NCBI GenBank assembly: GCA_902578305.1
Contig: CACHCK010000001.1
Location: 62,001 to 126,000 of the forward strand
From: an uncultured Pelagibacteraceae bacterium
Lineage (GTDB): Bacteria; Pseudomonadota; Alphaproteobacteria; Pelagibacterales; AG-422-B15
Length of the DNA: 64,000 nucleotides
Reading direction: 5' to 3'
Shown: piece by piece, positions 11,985-21,302 of the stretch
How positions within the stretch are numbered: the first letter of the stretch is position 1
Layout of the letters: every line of letters starts with the position of its first letter
Position numbers and translations under genes: made by a program
The notes under the pieces: generated by a model
Told to the model about the DNA's origin: nothing
Databases searched by the model: none
Seen by the model: the letters and a program-made list of their open reading frames with translations, nothing else

Positions 11985-13643
11985 ATGCTTATAAGAACAA
12001 TTATATTTTTACTAATATTTAACATCTCAAGCATTAATCTTCATGCAGCACAATTTATTCCGCCTCAGGTGGGCGATTACTTGGTTGCAAAAATTTCTAG
12101 TGACTCAAATGACTACAGCACAACTAAGAGATATTATCAAAGGCTGCACAGATCGAATCCAAACGATTTACTTGCTTTAGATAGACTGTTGTTGCTTAGT
12201 ATCTTGGATGGAGATTTGCTTAGTGCAAATAACTACTCTTTCAAACTTGCAAAAGCAGGCTGTGATAAAAATGTGAATTCATGTTGTATGAATAATCAAT
12301 CACCACAAGGTCATCTTGTTAATGGGATTTCTTACTTAAACTCTTATAAGCCAGGTTTTGCTGATCAAAGTTTTGCAAGTATTTGGAGAGGGAATTTATC
12401 TGATAGCACGTTTGTAAGACTGCTTAGGGCTTGGGTATGGGCCGATAGTAACACAATAGATAAAAGTATGGCGCTAATCGATTTAATTTCCACAGGCGAA
12501 CATCAACACCTAACACTTGTGCATAAAGCACTAATTTATGACTATGCTGATGAGATTGAATTAGCGGAGGTTTTTTATGACCAATCTTTATCAGTACAAA
12601 GAGATTTATACGTTTTACGTCTATATTATAATTTTCTACATCGAAATAATTTGACTGAGAAGAAAGATGCTTTTGCAGATGAGTTTTTGTCTTCATATGA
12701 TGGAGAATTTCAAAATAAATTTTTAACTTCAAATAAAAATAGGATTATTCAAAACCCTCTTCAAGGAATAGGAGTGGTTTTATTTAATTCACAGTTTTTG
12801 ATTGAGGATTTAAATGAAGAACTCGCACATATGTTATATCAACTAGCAATTGACACCTCTCCTAATTTACATGAGATCAAGTATATATTTGCCTCTTTTC
12901 TTAATCAGTTGGAAAATCATGATAAAGCAAGAGAGGTGCTGAGTTATATTCCAAAGAAGCATTATCTCGGTAATTTTGCCGCAATTCAAATTTCAGATGC
13001 ATATAGCTACGAGGGCAACAATGAAAAAGCAATTCAAAATTTAAATACCTTTGTGGAGGTTGATGATAGCTTTGAAGCTTACCTTTCACTAGGAAATTAT
13101 CACCGCTATGAGAAGAATTGGTCTGATGCAATTGATAACTATGATCATGCATTAAAGCTTGGTAAAAAATTTGATAAAGAAAACATTTGGGAAGTTTACT
13201 TTAATATTGGAATTGTTCATGAACGTTCTAAAAATTGGAAGTTAGCCGAAAAGAATTTAAAAAGATCATTGAAACTATCTGAAGATCAAGCAGATGTTCT
13301 CAATTATTTAGGATATTCTTATATCGATATGGATCAAAATATATCCGAGGCTAAAGTTATGATAGAACAAGCAATGGAATTGAAACCAAACGATCCATAC
13401 ATAGTTGATAGCCTTGCATGGTATTATTTTAAAGTTGGTAAGTATAATGAAGCTCTATCTTTGTTGGAGTTTTCTTTAGATATGATGCCATACGATCCAA
13501 CTGTAAATGATCATTATGGTGATGTGCTCTGGAAGCTGGGAAATGAACTTGAAGCACGTTTTTATTGGCAGAAAGCCATAGATTTAGATCAGGAAAATAT
13601 ATTTGAGGACAAAGTTAAAATCAAACTACTTAAAGGAATCTAA
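11985..13643 (+). CDS. Exported tetratricopeptide-repeat protein
   Basis: 552 residues from the ATG at 11985. An N-terminal signal (MLIRTIIFLLIFNISSINLHA) predicts export, possibly as an outer-membrane or periplasmic protein. Multiple TPR units are clear in the second half (for example DSFEAYLSLGNYHRYEKN, VYFNIGIVHERSKN, and PNDPYIVDSLAWYYFKVG). TPR proteins at this position between ETF-QO and ispE are common in alphaproteobacteria; no specific partner is known to me. A longer frame from a TTG at 11925 would overlap etfQO and bury the signal peptide, so I reject it. Confidence 0.85.
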   Translation: MLIRTIIFLLIFNISSINLHAAQFIPPQVGDYLVAKISSDSNDYSTTKRYYQRLHRSNPNDLLALDRLLLLSILDGDLLSANNYSFKLAKAGCDKNVNSCCMNNQSPQGHLVNGISYLNSYKPGFADQSFASIWRGNLSDSTFVRLLRAWVWADSNTIDKSMALIDLISTGEHQHLTLVHKALIYDYADEIELAEVFYDQSLSVQRDLYVLRLYYNFLHRNNLTEKKDAFADEFLSSYDGEFQNKFLTSNKNRIIQNPLQGIGVVLFNSQFLIEDLNEELAHMLYQLAIDTSPNLHEIKYIFASFLNQLENHDKAREVLSYIPKKHYLGNFAAIQISDAYSYEGNNEKAIQNLNTFVEVDDSFEAYLSLGNYHRYEKNWSDAIDNYDHALKLGKKFDKENIWEVYFNIGIVHERSKNWKLAEKNLKRSLKLSEDQADVLNYLGYSYIDMDQNISEAKVMIEQAMELKPNDPYIVDSLAWYYFKVGKYNEALSLLEFSLDMMPYDPTVNDHYGDVLWKLGNELEARFYWQKAIDLDQENIFEDKVKIKLLKGI

Positions 13644-13648
13644 GTACG

Positions 13649-14482
13649 TTGTTAAATACCATAAAATCCTACGCAAAAATAAATCTTTTCTTAAATGTAG
13701 TAGACAAACTTGATACTGGTTTTCACGAATTAAACTCAGTGTTATCAAGGATCGATCTTTATGATGAGATAAGAATAAAAGATGAAAGCTCTTTTAGTAT
13801 CTCATATAATGGCCCTTTTGGAGACCAAGTGGGATCCAATGATCATATTTCTAAATTATTTAATTATTTAATTGATAAGAATTATTTAAAGCAGAAATCA
13901 TTTGCTATTCATGTTGTAAAAAATATACCAGTGGGATCGGGTTTAGGTGGCGGTTCATCAAATGTCGCAGAAATAATTAAATATTTAATAAGATCCAATT
14001 TGTTAGATAATTCAAGCTCAACTGAAATTGCAAGAGATCTTGGGTCAGACATTGAATTTTTTATTGATGAGGGATCTGCACTTATTTCTGGAAAAGGGAA
14101 TGTTGATCAAAGGTTAAAAATCAATTCGGATAAGCATTTTCTAATTGTATTTCCAAATGTTCAAAATAGTACTAAGGATATTTTTAATAAACATTCTAAT
14201 TTAAGTGGAGAAAAATTCTCATACATTAAAGATACTAACTTAGATGGAATTCTAAAAGGTACATCAAATGAATTGGAAAAAACGGCACTTCTTGCTAATC
14301 AAGAAATGAAAAAAATAAGAGAATATTTAGATAATGATATAAATTGTAAGTATGAACGAATGACAGGAAGTGGCTCTGCATATTTTACTGTTTATGAAGA
14401 TAAACAAAAGGCGGAGGAAGCAATACAGAGGATATCTGAAGAACACCCCAATTGGTGGACATATTTAACGAGGTTAATATAA
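13649..14482 (+). CDS. ispE: 4-diphosphocytidyl-2-C-methyl-D-erythritol kinase
   Basis: GHMP-family kinase of the non-mevalonate isoprenoid pathway. 277 residues with SYAKINLFLNVV at the N-terminus, the ATP loop IPVGSGLGGGSSNVA (about residues 95-109) and the C-terminal RMTGSGSAYF motif. The start is TTG, five bases after the TPR gene's stop. No upstream ATG exists, and the first downstream ATG would remove the conserved AKINL segment, so TTG is accepted. Same order (ETF-QO, TPR, ispE) as in many alphaproteobacteria. Confidence 0.94.
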   Translation: MLNTIKSYAKINLFLNVVDKLDTGFHELNSVLSRIDLYDEIRIKDESSFSISYNGPFGDQVGSNDHISKLFNYLIDKNYLKQKSFAIHVVKNIPVGSGLGGGSSNVAEIIKYLIRSNLLDNSSSTEIARDLGSDIEFFIDEGSALISGKGNVDQRLKINSDKHFLIVFPNVQNSTKDIFNKHSNLSGEKFSYIKDTNLDGILKGTSNELEKTALLANQEMKKIREYLDNDINCKYERMTGSGSAYFTVYEDKQKAEEAIQRISEEHPNWWTYLTRLI

Positions 14483-14525
14483 AGATTGCAAAATCTTTTT
14501 CTTAAATTAAATAATTATATATCGT

Positions 14526-14600
14526 TGGGGCGTGGCCAAGCGGTAAGGCACCGCTTTTTGGTAGCGGCATTCGGAGGTTCGAATCCTCCCGCCCCAGCCA
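14526..14600 (+). tRNA. tRNA-Gln (TTG anticodon), CCA encoded
   Basis: 75 bases fold as a cloverleaf. The acceptor arm is TGGGGCG with CGCCCCA, followed by G73 and an encoded CCA. The D-loop is AAGCGGTAAGG, the anticodon loop is TTTTGGT with anticodon TTG, and the T-arm is GGAGG-TTCGAAT-CCTCC. The initial T opposite A and the G discriminator are typical of bacterial tRNA-Gln. It stands alone between ispE and an AhpD-like gene that begins 15 bases later. Confidence 0.95.
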
Positions 14601-14615
14601 ATTAGGATCAAAAAT

Positions 14616-15167
14616 ATGAGTAATTTTTTAAGTAAGTATAAATCAGTATATGATGTCTTTTTAGATAACTGGGGCTATCAGAAACATTATGTGGCTTATT
14701 TAGAGTCTCTAATGAGACAAGAAACACTATTACCAACACATATTAAAGAGATGATATTCGCCTATGTCTCAGGATTAAACGGTTGTGGTTACTGCAAGAA
14801 TATTCATGTTGAAATATCAAAGAAAATTTTAAGAGACAAGAATGACCTAGATTTTATGAATGATATTGAACAATCACAAATAGAAGCTAAGTATAAGCCA
14901 ATTCTAAAATTATCTCACAAAGTAAATGAAGACATACGCTCAATTAATGAAGAAGATGTAGCTGCTATATTAGAATATGGCTTTGATGAAAAAGTTATAT
15001 CCGAAATTATCTCCATTTGTTCTGCTGCACAATTTATGAATACCACAGTTGTTGCTCATCAAATAAAGCCTCTTGATCAAGTTCAAAATGTTGCATCAGC
15101 GAAAATGATGATTGAGAAAGGTTACGATGGGCTTGCTGAATTTATGTTAAGAAGACGTAATAAATAA
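14616..15167 (+). CDS. AhpD / carboxymuconolactone decarboxylase-like peroxidase
   Basis: 183 residues. The family motif is seen as SGLNGCGYCKNIHVEISKKI (about residues 52-71), giving the redox Cys pair C-x-x-C and the nearby His used by AhpD-type alkyl hydroperoxidases. The rest is helical, as expected. The substrate is unknown, and there is no ahpC next to it. It ends one base before the crcB stop on the other strand. Confidence 0.8.
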   Translation: MSNFLSKYKSVYDVFLDNWGYQKHYVAYLESLMRQETLLPTHIKEMIFAYVSGLNGCGYCKNIHVEISKKILRDKNDLDFMNDIEQSQIEAKYKPILKLSHKVNEDIRSINEEDVAAILEYGFDEKVISEIISICSAAQFMNTTVVAHQIKPLDQVQNVASAKMMIEKGYDGLAEFMLRRRNK

Positions 15168-15168
15168 T

Positions 15169-15543
15169 TTAAAGAAATTTGAATAAACTTAGCCCAAGAT
15201 AAAAAGCTATAACTGTAAATGTGAATGTCACAAACAGATATAAAAGCGAGGCTAAAATTTCTCCGTTGCTGAATAATTGATAAAAATCCAAATTAAAAGT
15301 TGAAAAGGTCGTGAAACCTCCGAGGAAACCAATAGTTAAAAACATTTTTATATTTTGAGATATATTAACTTTATCTGCAAAATAACTAACGACTAATCCC
15401 ATCAAAAATGCCCCAAGAACATTGATAACTATTGTTCCAAATGGAAATGAACTTAAAAATAATCGATCAGTCTGTTCACTTATAAGAAAACGCAATAAAG
15501 CTCCGACACCTCCACCTAAAAAAATGGATAACAAAATACTCAT
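15169..15543 (-). CDS. crcB: Fluoride channel CrcB/Fluc
   Basis: Small membrane protein that exports fluoride as an antiparallel dimer. 124 residues with four membrane helices. Family motifs seen: GGGVGALLRF at the N-terminus, GTIVINVLGAFLMG in helix 2 and GFLGGFTTFSTFNLD in helix 3. I see no fluoride riboswitch before it, which fits its position as second gene of a pair: its ATG overlaps the stop of the endonuclease/phosphatase gene. Confidence 0.93.
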   Translation of the reverse strand: MSILLSIFLGGGVGALLRFLISEQTDRLFLSSFPFGTIVINVLGAFLMGLVVSYFADKVNISQNIKMFLTIGFLGGFTTFSTFNLDFYQLFSNGEILASLLYLFVTFTFTVIAFYLGLSLFKFL

Positions 15544-16385
15544 CAGTTCATACCGACCAAATGAGCCAGTAATCCAAAGTGATCACTTGGAAAAAATTTA
15601 TTTTTTTCTGTGCCGACAAGGTTGCACTCAATTGGATGACCCAGACCATTAGGTCCAGGTTTACCTAAAAATATGTAATCAATTCGTCGATTATATTCTA
15701 AAGTTTTTTTTGCCCAATCATTGCTGTTTGACCAAGTGTAACCAGGATCATTTCTATTTGTTAATTTCCATACATCTCTTAAAACGATATCGTTTACTGG
15801 CTTAGTTAAACCAGTAATCTTTCTAATTTCATCACTTTCTGGATCCGCATTGAAATCTCCACACAAAATTATAGGGAATTTTGATTGTTCTAATTTACTA
15901 ATGTATTCTATTATTTGATTTACTTGATCTTCTCTTACTTGCTGATGTTCATATTTATAATTAAGGTGAGTGCAAATAACGTTTATCGTCTCACTTTTAT
16001 ATTTTAATGAGAGATGAAGCAAAAATCTTTTTTCATCTTTCTCTGCTTCAGTCTCAAACATTACAGTATGGTGAGAATTGATTGGGAATTTAGTAATGAT
16101 TGCATTTCCAAACGCAACACCATCAAATTCAAATGATTTTTCAAAGATATAGTTATACCCAAGTTGATCTGCGATTATTTTAGCCTGACTTTCATCAGTT
16201 TCTTCCCACACTTCTTGTAGACACAAAATATCTGGACAAGAATTATTGATTTCAGAAATGATTAGATTTTCTCGTTCCTTATAGTTTTCAAATTTCCACC
16301 ATACGTTCCAGGTTAAAAGCTTAATTACCTCAGTGTTTAAATTAATTGAACTTGCATCTGGATCAGGAAATGATTTATCACTCAT
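15543..16385 (-). CDS. Endonuclease/exonuclease/phosphatase-family hydrolase
   Basis: 280 residues with the metal-dependent EEP fold motifs in order: LLTWNVWW (Asn), CLQEVWEE (metal Glu), ICTHLNY, CGDFNADPES (Asp and Asn), RIDYIFLG and SDHFGLLAHL (catalytic Asp-His). No signal peptide, so it is probably cytoplasmic. The family covers nucleases, phosphodiesterases and lipid or sugar phosphatases, and nothing here decides the substrate. It lies two bases downstream of the MaoC-like gene and overlaps crcB. Confidence 0.82.
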   Translation of the reverse strand: MSDKSFPDPDASSINLNTEVIKLLTWNVWWKFENYKERENLIISEINNSCPDILCLQEVWEETDESQAKIIADQLGYNYIFEKSFEFDGVAFGNAIITKFPINSHHTVMFETEAEKDEKRFLLHLSLKYKSETINVICTHLNYKYEHQQVREDQVNQIIEYISKLEQSKFPIILCGDFNADPESDEIRKITGLTKPVNDIVLRDVWKLTNRNDPGYTWSNSNDWAKKTLEYNRRIDYIFLGKPGPNGLGHPIECNLVGTEKNKFFPSDHFGLLAHLVGMN

Positions 16386-16387
16386 TT

Positions 16388-16843
16388 TTAAGGAAATGCT
16401 ACCATGATTTGTTCTGCAACATACGCTGGTTTGTCTTGTCCTTCAATTTCGAGAGTAGCCTCACTGATTACCTGCGTTCCGCCGTTATCCAATTTGTTTA
16501 CCTCTTTAATTTTTATTCCCATTCTCACACGGGAATTAACTGGAACCATATTAATAAATCTTACTTTATTTAAGCCATAATTAATCATCATTTTGGCCCC
16601 TGTAACTGTCCAGATTTTACCAGCCAACGGTACTGATAGAGAAAGGCTTAAGAAACCATGTGCAATTGTGCTTTTAGTAGGAAGTTCTTTTTGGGCTTTT
16701 TCTTCATTAACATGAATCCACTGATGATCATCAGTTGCATCTGCGAATAAATTTATTCTATTTTGATCAATTGACATCCAATCTGAATGTCCCATATCTT
16801 TACCTTTATAATTTTCTAAATCCTTTACATCCACACTTTGCAT
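16388..16843 (-). CDS. MaoC-like (R)-specific enoyl-CoA hydratase family protein
   Basis: 151 residues of hot-dog fold. The hydratase-2 motif is seen around residues 31-56: the active-site Asp and His in DATDDHQWIH and the IAHGFLSLSLS segment. Close relatives are called R-hydratase or MaoC dehydratase and act on (R)-3-hydroxyacyl-CoA or related thioesters. The ATG follows a strong GGAGG site (minus strand, near 16851-16855). First gene of a three-gene minus-strand set with the EEP hydrolase and crcB. Confidence 0.87.
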   Translation of the reverse strand: MQSVDVKDLENYKGKDMGHSDWMSIDQNRINLFADATDDHQWIHVNEEKAQKELPTKSTIAHGFLSLSLSVPLAGKIWTVTGAKMMINYGLNKVRFINMVPVNSRVRMGIKIKEVNKLDNGGTQVISEATLEIEGQDKPAYVAEQIMVAFP

Positions 16844-16959
16844 AGTATACCTCCAAAATTATTAATTATATCTTGAGAATATTATCTAATTAAAAAGATT
16901 ATTGAAGTTTTATAATGAAAAATATTGATAAATCCATTAATTATAAATTCAAGTGAAGC

Positions 16960-17541
16960 ATGAACGATAATCCAGTAAATTTAAAAGGACTAGAAACAAT
17001 TTATAGTTTCAGCAAAAAAAATAAGCAATCACTGCCGCCTGTAGAAAAATGGAACCCTCCATTTTGTGGTGATATTGACATGAAGATTTTACGAAATGGA
17101 AAATGGTTTTACATGGGCTCTGAAATAAAAAGACCTGCGATGGTTAAACTTTTCTCAAGCATATTAAGATTAGATGAAGATGCATGCTACTACTTAGTAA
17201 CACCCGTTGAGAAAGTCAGAATTCAGGTTGAAGATGCACCGTTTGTTGCTGTGTCCCTTAATAAAGTTGAGATAAGTAGTAAAACTGGTTATCTATTTAA
17301 AACAAATCTCAATGAAGAAATTCTTCTCTCTAAAGAGAATCCATTAACAATTAAAATTCGAGAAAATTCAGAACCGTCACCTTATATCCTGATCAGAAAA
17401 AATCTCCATGCACTTTTATCTAGATCAGTTTTTTATGAATTAGTGGATCTTGCAGAGGAGAAGATAGTTGATGATAAAAAATGCTTAGTTATAGAAAGTA
17501 TGGGTGAATGTTTCAACATTCATGAAGTTGAAAAAGAATGA
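16960..17541 (+). CDS. DUF1285 protein
   Basis: 193 residues. The start of the domain, PPVEKWNPPFCGDIDMKILRNG, and the following WFYMGSEIKRPAMVKLFSSIL and YYLVTPVEKVRIQVEDAPF are characteristic of DUF1285, a conserved proteobacterial family of unknown function. Its last bases overlap the Nudix gene start, and that gene is followed by the CCA-adding-type enzyme, a three-gene order common in alphaproteobacteria. This suggests, but does not show, a link with RNA or nucleotide handling. Confidence 0.87.
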   Translation: MNDNPVNLKGLETIYSFSKKNKQSLPPVEKWNPPFCGDIDMKILRNGKWFYMGSEIKRPAMVKLFSSILRLDEDACYYLVTPVEKVRIQVEDAPFVAVSLNKVEISSKTGYLFKTNLNEEILLSKENPLTIKIRENSEPSPYILIRKNLHALLSRSVFYELVDLAEEKIVDDKKCLVIESMGECFNIHEVEKE

Positions 17542-18176
17542 TGCCTTTAGATAAATTGAGGGGTTTATTTGATGGTCCAGAAAAGATATCTCATGAGTAT
17601 TTTGAAATACTTACGAATGATTTTTTAACAAGACATCATCACCCTCTAGCAAAAGCTGAAAAAGATAAAGCTAAACTAAATCCATCTGCTGTACTTGTAC
17701 CCATATGTTATTCAAACAATGAAGTAAAAATATTATTAACTAAAAGACTGGATAATTTAAAAGATCATGCAGGACAAATTAGTTTTCCTGGAGGTAAAAT
17801 TGAAAAAAATGATATGTCTCCAATAGAAACTGCTTTACGAGAGGCTAACGAAGAAGTTGGTTTAAGGTCTGATGATGTAAATGTGTTGGGAAATCTTGAT
17901 GTATATATAACTGGCACAGGATTTAGGATCATGCCAATTGTATCTATAGTATCTGATTACTCCTATTTAAAGGCAAATCAAAATGAAGTGGGTGAAATAT
18001 TTTTTCTCCCCTTAGAATTCTTAATGGACTCAAACAATCATAAGAAAGAAAGTGCCACATATGAGGTAAACAATAAAAAATATGAATATGACTATTACGT
18101 TTTACCTTATAAAGATTACAATATCTGGGGAGCAACTGCTGGAATGTTAATTAATCTTTATCAAATTCTAAAATAA
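17538..18176 (+). CDS. Nudix hydrolase, CoA-pyrophosphatase type
   Basis: 212 residues. The Nudix box spans residues 85-109 (GGKIEKN...REANEEVGL). The preceding LLTKRLDNLKDHAGQISFPGG is the UPF0035 signature of NUDT7/CoA-diphosphatase-like enzymes. Nearest well-studied relatives cleave CoA and its esters, so turnover of CoA is the likely role. Two adjacent ATGs (17538 and 17541) are possible starts; both overlap the DUF1285 stop. Confidence 0.88.
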   Translation: MMPLDKLRGLFDGPEKISHEYFEILTNDFLTRHHHPLAKAEKDKAKLNPSAVLVPICYSNNEVKILLTKRLDNLKDHAGQISFPGGKIEKNDMSPIETALREANEEVGLRSDDVNVLGNLDVYITGTGFRIMPIVSIVSDYSYLKANQNEVGEIFFLPLEFLMDSNNHKKESATYEVNNKKYEYDYYVLPYKDYNIWGATAGMLINLYQILK

Positions 18177-18193
18177 TATAAATAATCTGTCTT

Positions 18194-19426
18194 ATGAGTA
18201 GATTTTCATCAATCCTAGAACAAAACGATGTTGCGCAAGTTTTTGATCTTTTTGAAAGCTATCAAAAAAATAGTATTTATGTTGTAGGGGGCTCTATCAG
18301 AGACGCACTTTTAAATAGGGAAATTACAGATATTGATTTTGCTACTTCTTTGAAACCAAAGACTATTACCGAAATACTCAATAAAGAAAATATTAAATTT
18401 ATTGATGTAGGAATAGATCATGGAACAGTTACAGCAATAATTAATGAAAGAAAGTTTGAAATTACAACTTTTAGAAACGATATTTTTACTGATGGAAGAC
18501 ATGCTCAAGTCTCATTCTCAAATAGTTTAGAGGAAGATGCTTTAAGGAGAGATTTTACCATAAATGCAATGTATTTAGATAAGGGTGGAAATTTAATAGA
18601 CCCTAAAGATGGTAAAACAGATTTAGAAAATAGAGTCGTTCGTTTCATTGGAAATCCAGATGAAAGAATAAAAGAAGATTATCTTAGAATACTAAGGTAT
18701 TTTCGTTTTTTAGCATTATTTGGCGATATATCTCCTGACGCAGAGGTGATGAAAATAATAAAAGCAAATCTTGATAAGTTATCAGTTGTTTCTAAGGAAA
18801 GGCAATGGAATGAACTAAAGTCAATTCTAAGTCTAAATGCTCCAAATCATGCAATATCTGCAATGAGTGAAATAGGTTTGCTTGATGTTTATTTTGATGG
18901 CACTAGCATAAATGATGCATTTGTAAATTTAATTGAAATAGAAAGTAGAATATCCCTTTCAATTGATCCAATATTGAGATTAAGTACTCTAATTGAAAAC
19001 TCGTTGGATAAAGCGAATACTATCATAAAAAAATTACCTTTATCAAAATCAGACTCTACTGACTTATTGAAATTAAGTACACTGAATAAAAAAATTGTTT
19101 CTTACATGTCAATGAAAGAAGTTAGATATTTACTTTATCTATTAGGTCGTGACGGTTTTCAAAAACAAATACTTGTAAATTGGGCTAAGGATACAAATAA
19201 TAAAAATGAAGTAAATTGGAGATCTCTATATGAAGTTGCTCAAAGCTGGGAGAAGCCATCTTTTACTCTAACAGCCAAAGATGTAATAAACATGGGAATA
19301 TCTCAAGGCCCAATGGTTGGAGACATCTTAAAAGAGGTTGAAGACTGGTGGGCAGAAAATGATTTTATTGACGATAAGTTTTCATTAATTGAGAGGCTTA
19401 AAGCAATCGTTCAATCAAAAAAATAA
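18194..19426 (+). CDS. CCA tRNA nucleotidyltransferase / poly(A) polymerase family
   Basis: 410 residues. The class II nucleotidyltransferase core is clear: YVVGGSIRDALLNREITDID with the metal-binding Asp pair, then ITTFRND and DALRRDFTINAMY. The C-terminal half is helical. In this position alphaproteobacteria carry the enzyme that repairs or adds the tRNA 3' CCA. Both tRNAs in the window encode CCA, so a repair role is plausible. Poly(A) polymerase activity cannot be excluded. It ends six bases before the greA stop on the other strand. Confidence 0.88.
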   Translation: MSRFSSILEQNDVAQVFDLFESYQKNSIYVVGGSIRDALLNREITDIDFATSLKPKTITEILNKENIKFIDVGIDHGTVTAIINERKFEITTFRNDIFTDGRHAQVSFSNSLEEDALRRDFTINAMYLDKGGNLIDPKDGKTDLENRVVRFIGNPDERIKEDYLRILRYFRFLALFGDISPDAEVMKIIKANLDKLSVVSKERQWNELKSILSLNAPNHAISAMSEIGLLDVYFDGTSINDAFVNLIEIESRISLSIDPILRLSTLIENSLDKANTIIKKLPLSKSDSTDLLKLSTLNKKIVSYMSMKEVRYLLYLLGRDGFQKQILVNWAKDTNNKNEVNWRSLYEVAQSWEKPSFTLTAKDVINMGISQGPMVGDILKEVEDWWAENDFIDDKFSLIERLKAIVQSKK

Positions 19427-19432
19427 TTTTTT

Positions 19433-19912
19433 TTATTTATATAAAATTTTCTTAATCTCGTAGTTTTTCTCTCCTTTTGGTGTTGAAACTGATACGAAAT
19501 CGCCTTTTTCTTTTCCAATTAATGCTTTAGCAACAGGTGATCTGTAAGATAGTAGACTCGATTCAATATCTGCTTCATCATCACCAACAATTTGAAACTT
19601 TGTCTTTGTATCATTATCAATATCTTCAACTTCAACAGTTGCACCAAAGACTACAGTTTTTTGATTTTTAGGAATATTTGAAATATCAATGATTTCTGCA
19701 TTAGCTAATAGTAATTGAATTTCCTGAATACGACCCTCAATGTGACCTTGCTCCTCTTTTGCCGCATGGTACTCTGCGTTTTCCTTTAAATCGCCGTGCT
19801 CTCTCGCCTCCGCAATGGCTTGAATTACTTTTTGCCTTTTATTATTTATCAAATCGCTTAATTCATCTTGAAGTTTTTTTGCGCCATTTGATGTAATTGG
19901 TTCAGTTTCCAT
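19433..19912 (-). CDS. greA: Transcription elongation factor GreA
   Basis: Rescues backtracked RNA polymerase by stimulating transcript cleavage. From the ATG at 19912 there are 159 residues: an N-terminal coiled-coil hairpin ([20 protein letters not shown], then [20 protein letters not shown]) with the acidic tip residues, and a C-terminal FKBP-like domain ending in [14 protein letters not shown]. An ATG four codons upstream (19924) overlaps the hemF stop and cannot be excluded. Length fits the family. Confidence 0.95.
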   Translation of the reverse strand: METEPITSNGAKKLQDELSDLINNKRQKVIQAIAEAREHGDLKENAEYHAAKEEQGHIEGRIQEIQLLLANAEIIDISNIPKNQKTVVFGATVEVEDIDNDTKTKFQIVGDDEADIESSLLSYRSPVAKALIGKEKGDFVSVSTPKGEKNYEIKKILYK

Positions 19913-19914
19913 TT

Positions 19915-20718
19915 TTATTTCCATTTAGCATTAGGAGGCATTGACATTAAAATTGCATCAATATTACCCCCGGTGTTTAAGCCAAATTTTGTTCCTCGAT
20001 CGTATAAAAGATTATATTCCACGTACCTCCCACGTTTCAATAACTGAATTTCTTTATCTTTTTTTGTGAACTTTTCATTCATTTTTTGGCTTATTATTTC
20101 TTTTACAATATCATTAAAAGTTAAGCCAACATCCTTAACAAAATCAAAATCTTTTTTCCAATCATCCATTTTATAGTCAAAAAATATTCCGCCAATTCCT
20201 CTTATTTCTTTTCTGTGGGGTAAATAGAAATATTCATCACACCATTTTTTATAATTTTTGTAATAAGATTTATTATGATTTTCACACATTGTTTTTAATT
20301 TATTATGAAATTGTTTCTTTAATTTAGCGTCTTTAAAACATGGAGTGGCGTCAATACCGCCACCAAACCAATTTTTACCCGTTATTATGTGCCGAGTATT
20401 GAAATGTAATGCAGGAACCTTTGGATTTGCTGGGTGAAGCACTACAGATACTCCTGTGGACCAAAATTTTTTATTCTTTTCAGTTCCTGGAATTTGTTTT
20501 GCAAATTCTTTTGGAAAGGTACCTGTTACATTTGAAAATGCTATACCGCCTTTTTCGATTACATTTCCCTTAATTATTCTATATTCACCTTTTTTCCATT
20601 TATTAGTTTTGAACCTTGCTTTTGATCCATTTTTTTTTTCGAGTTCAAGCACAGTCTCACAGATTAGATCCTGCAATCCCTTGAACCATGCTTTAGTTAT
20701 CTTTTTTTTATTTAACAT
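19915..20718 (-). CDS. hemF: Oxygen-dependent coproporphyrinogen III oxidase
   Basis: Converts coproporphyrinogen III to protoporphyrinogen IX in haem synthesis, using O2. 267 residues, somewhat short for the family (about 300). Motifs: [56 protein letters not shown] and [18 protein letters not shown]. The aerobic enzyme fits the respiratory character of the neighbouring bc1 genes. It ends near the greA start and begins one base after the trmL stop. Confidence 0.94.
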   Translation of the reverse strand: MLNKKKITKAWFKGLQDLICETVLELEKKNGSKARFKTNKWKKGEYRIIKGNVIEKGGIAFSNVTGTFPKEFAKQIPGTEKNKKFWSTGVSVVLHPANPKVPALHFNTRHIITGKNWFGGGIDATPCFKDAKLKKQFHNKLKTMCENHNKSYYKNYKKWCDEYFYLPHRKEIRGIGGIFFDYKMDDWKKDFDFVKDVGLTFNDIVKEIISQKMNEKFTKKDKEIQLLKRGRYVEYNLLYDRGTKFGLNTGGNIDAILMSMPPNAKWK

Positions 20719-20719
20719 T

Positions 20720-21163
20720 TCAAAATAGTTTTAACTGTCTGTTTGCCTCAGAAATAACTATAGCTGAAGAAACGGCAACATTTAAAGATCTTGCGGAACT
20801 GTTCATTGGTATTCTTATTATTTGGTCAGATTGTTTGTGAACGTAATCTGGTACTCCCGCACTTTCTCTTCCAACAATTAAATTATCATTACCCTTAAAC
20901 TCAAAATCATAGTGACTAAGTTTTCCTTTTGTAGACAACAGTATTTTTCTTCCTTTTCTATTTTTCTCGTAGTGCTTCCAATCGTCAAACTCTGTTAAAT
21001 TAATATTTCTACCATAGTCCATTGCAACTCTGCTTAGAGATTTTTCCGACATTGCAAATGAGGCTGGATGAATGATATCAATATTGACGCCGAAACAAGA
21101 GCAAATCCTCACCATTGCTCCAGTATTTTGAGGTATATCAGGTTCAAAAATTGCTAAGTTCAT
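20720..21163 (-). CDS. trmL: tRNA (cytidine/uridine-34-2'-O)-methyltransferase TrmL
   Basis: SPOUT-fold methyltransferase modifying the wobble base of certain tRNA-Leu isoacceptors. 147 residues with the N-terminal NLAIFEPDIPQNTGAMVRIC, the AdoMet-knot motifs NLIVGRESAGVP and IPMNSSARSLNVAVSSAIV. Length is that of the minimal TrmL (about 150-155). It is divergent from petA across 136 bases. Confidence 0.93.
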   Translation of the reverse strand: MNLAIFEPDIPQNTGAMVRICSCFGVNIDIIHPASFAMSEKSLSRVAMDYGRNINLTEFDDWKHYEKNRKGRKILLSTKGKLSHYDFEFKGNDNLIVGRESAGVPDYVHKQSDQIIRIPMNSSARSLNVAVSSAIVISEANRQLKLF

Positions 21164-21287
21164 CTAATTGATATTTTATAACTTTTTAATCCTAATATAT
21201 GCGTCATCATGACACAATTTTTAGCACTTCAGATTGCCTTTTTCCCTTAAAAAACGACGATTTACAAGTATATTAGCTATATAACTC

Positions 21288-21302
21288 AAGGATATTAAGT
21301 TG
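21288..21302 (+). promoter_or_regulatory. Ribosome site and TTG start of petA
   Basis: AAGGA at 21288-21292 precedes a TTG start at 21300 with seven bases between. No ATG or GTG occurs before the twin-arginine signal of the Rieske protein, so this site fixes the start of petA at a rare initiation codon. Confidence 0.7.

Noticed and set aside
19417-19434. A7-TAA-T8 palindrome between the CCA transferase and greA as a bidirectional terminator
   Set aside because: There is no GC-containing stem; the tract falls on the two stop codons and is expected in AT-rich DNA.
21261-21285. Sigma-70 promoter for petA (TTTACA and TATAAC)
   Set aside because: The spacing is 13 bases, too short for a normal promoter, and similar hexamers are frequent at this base composition.
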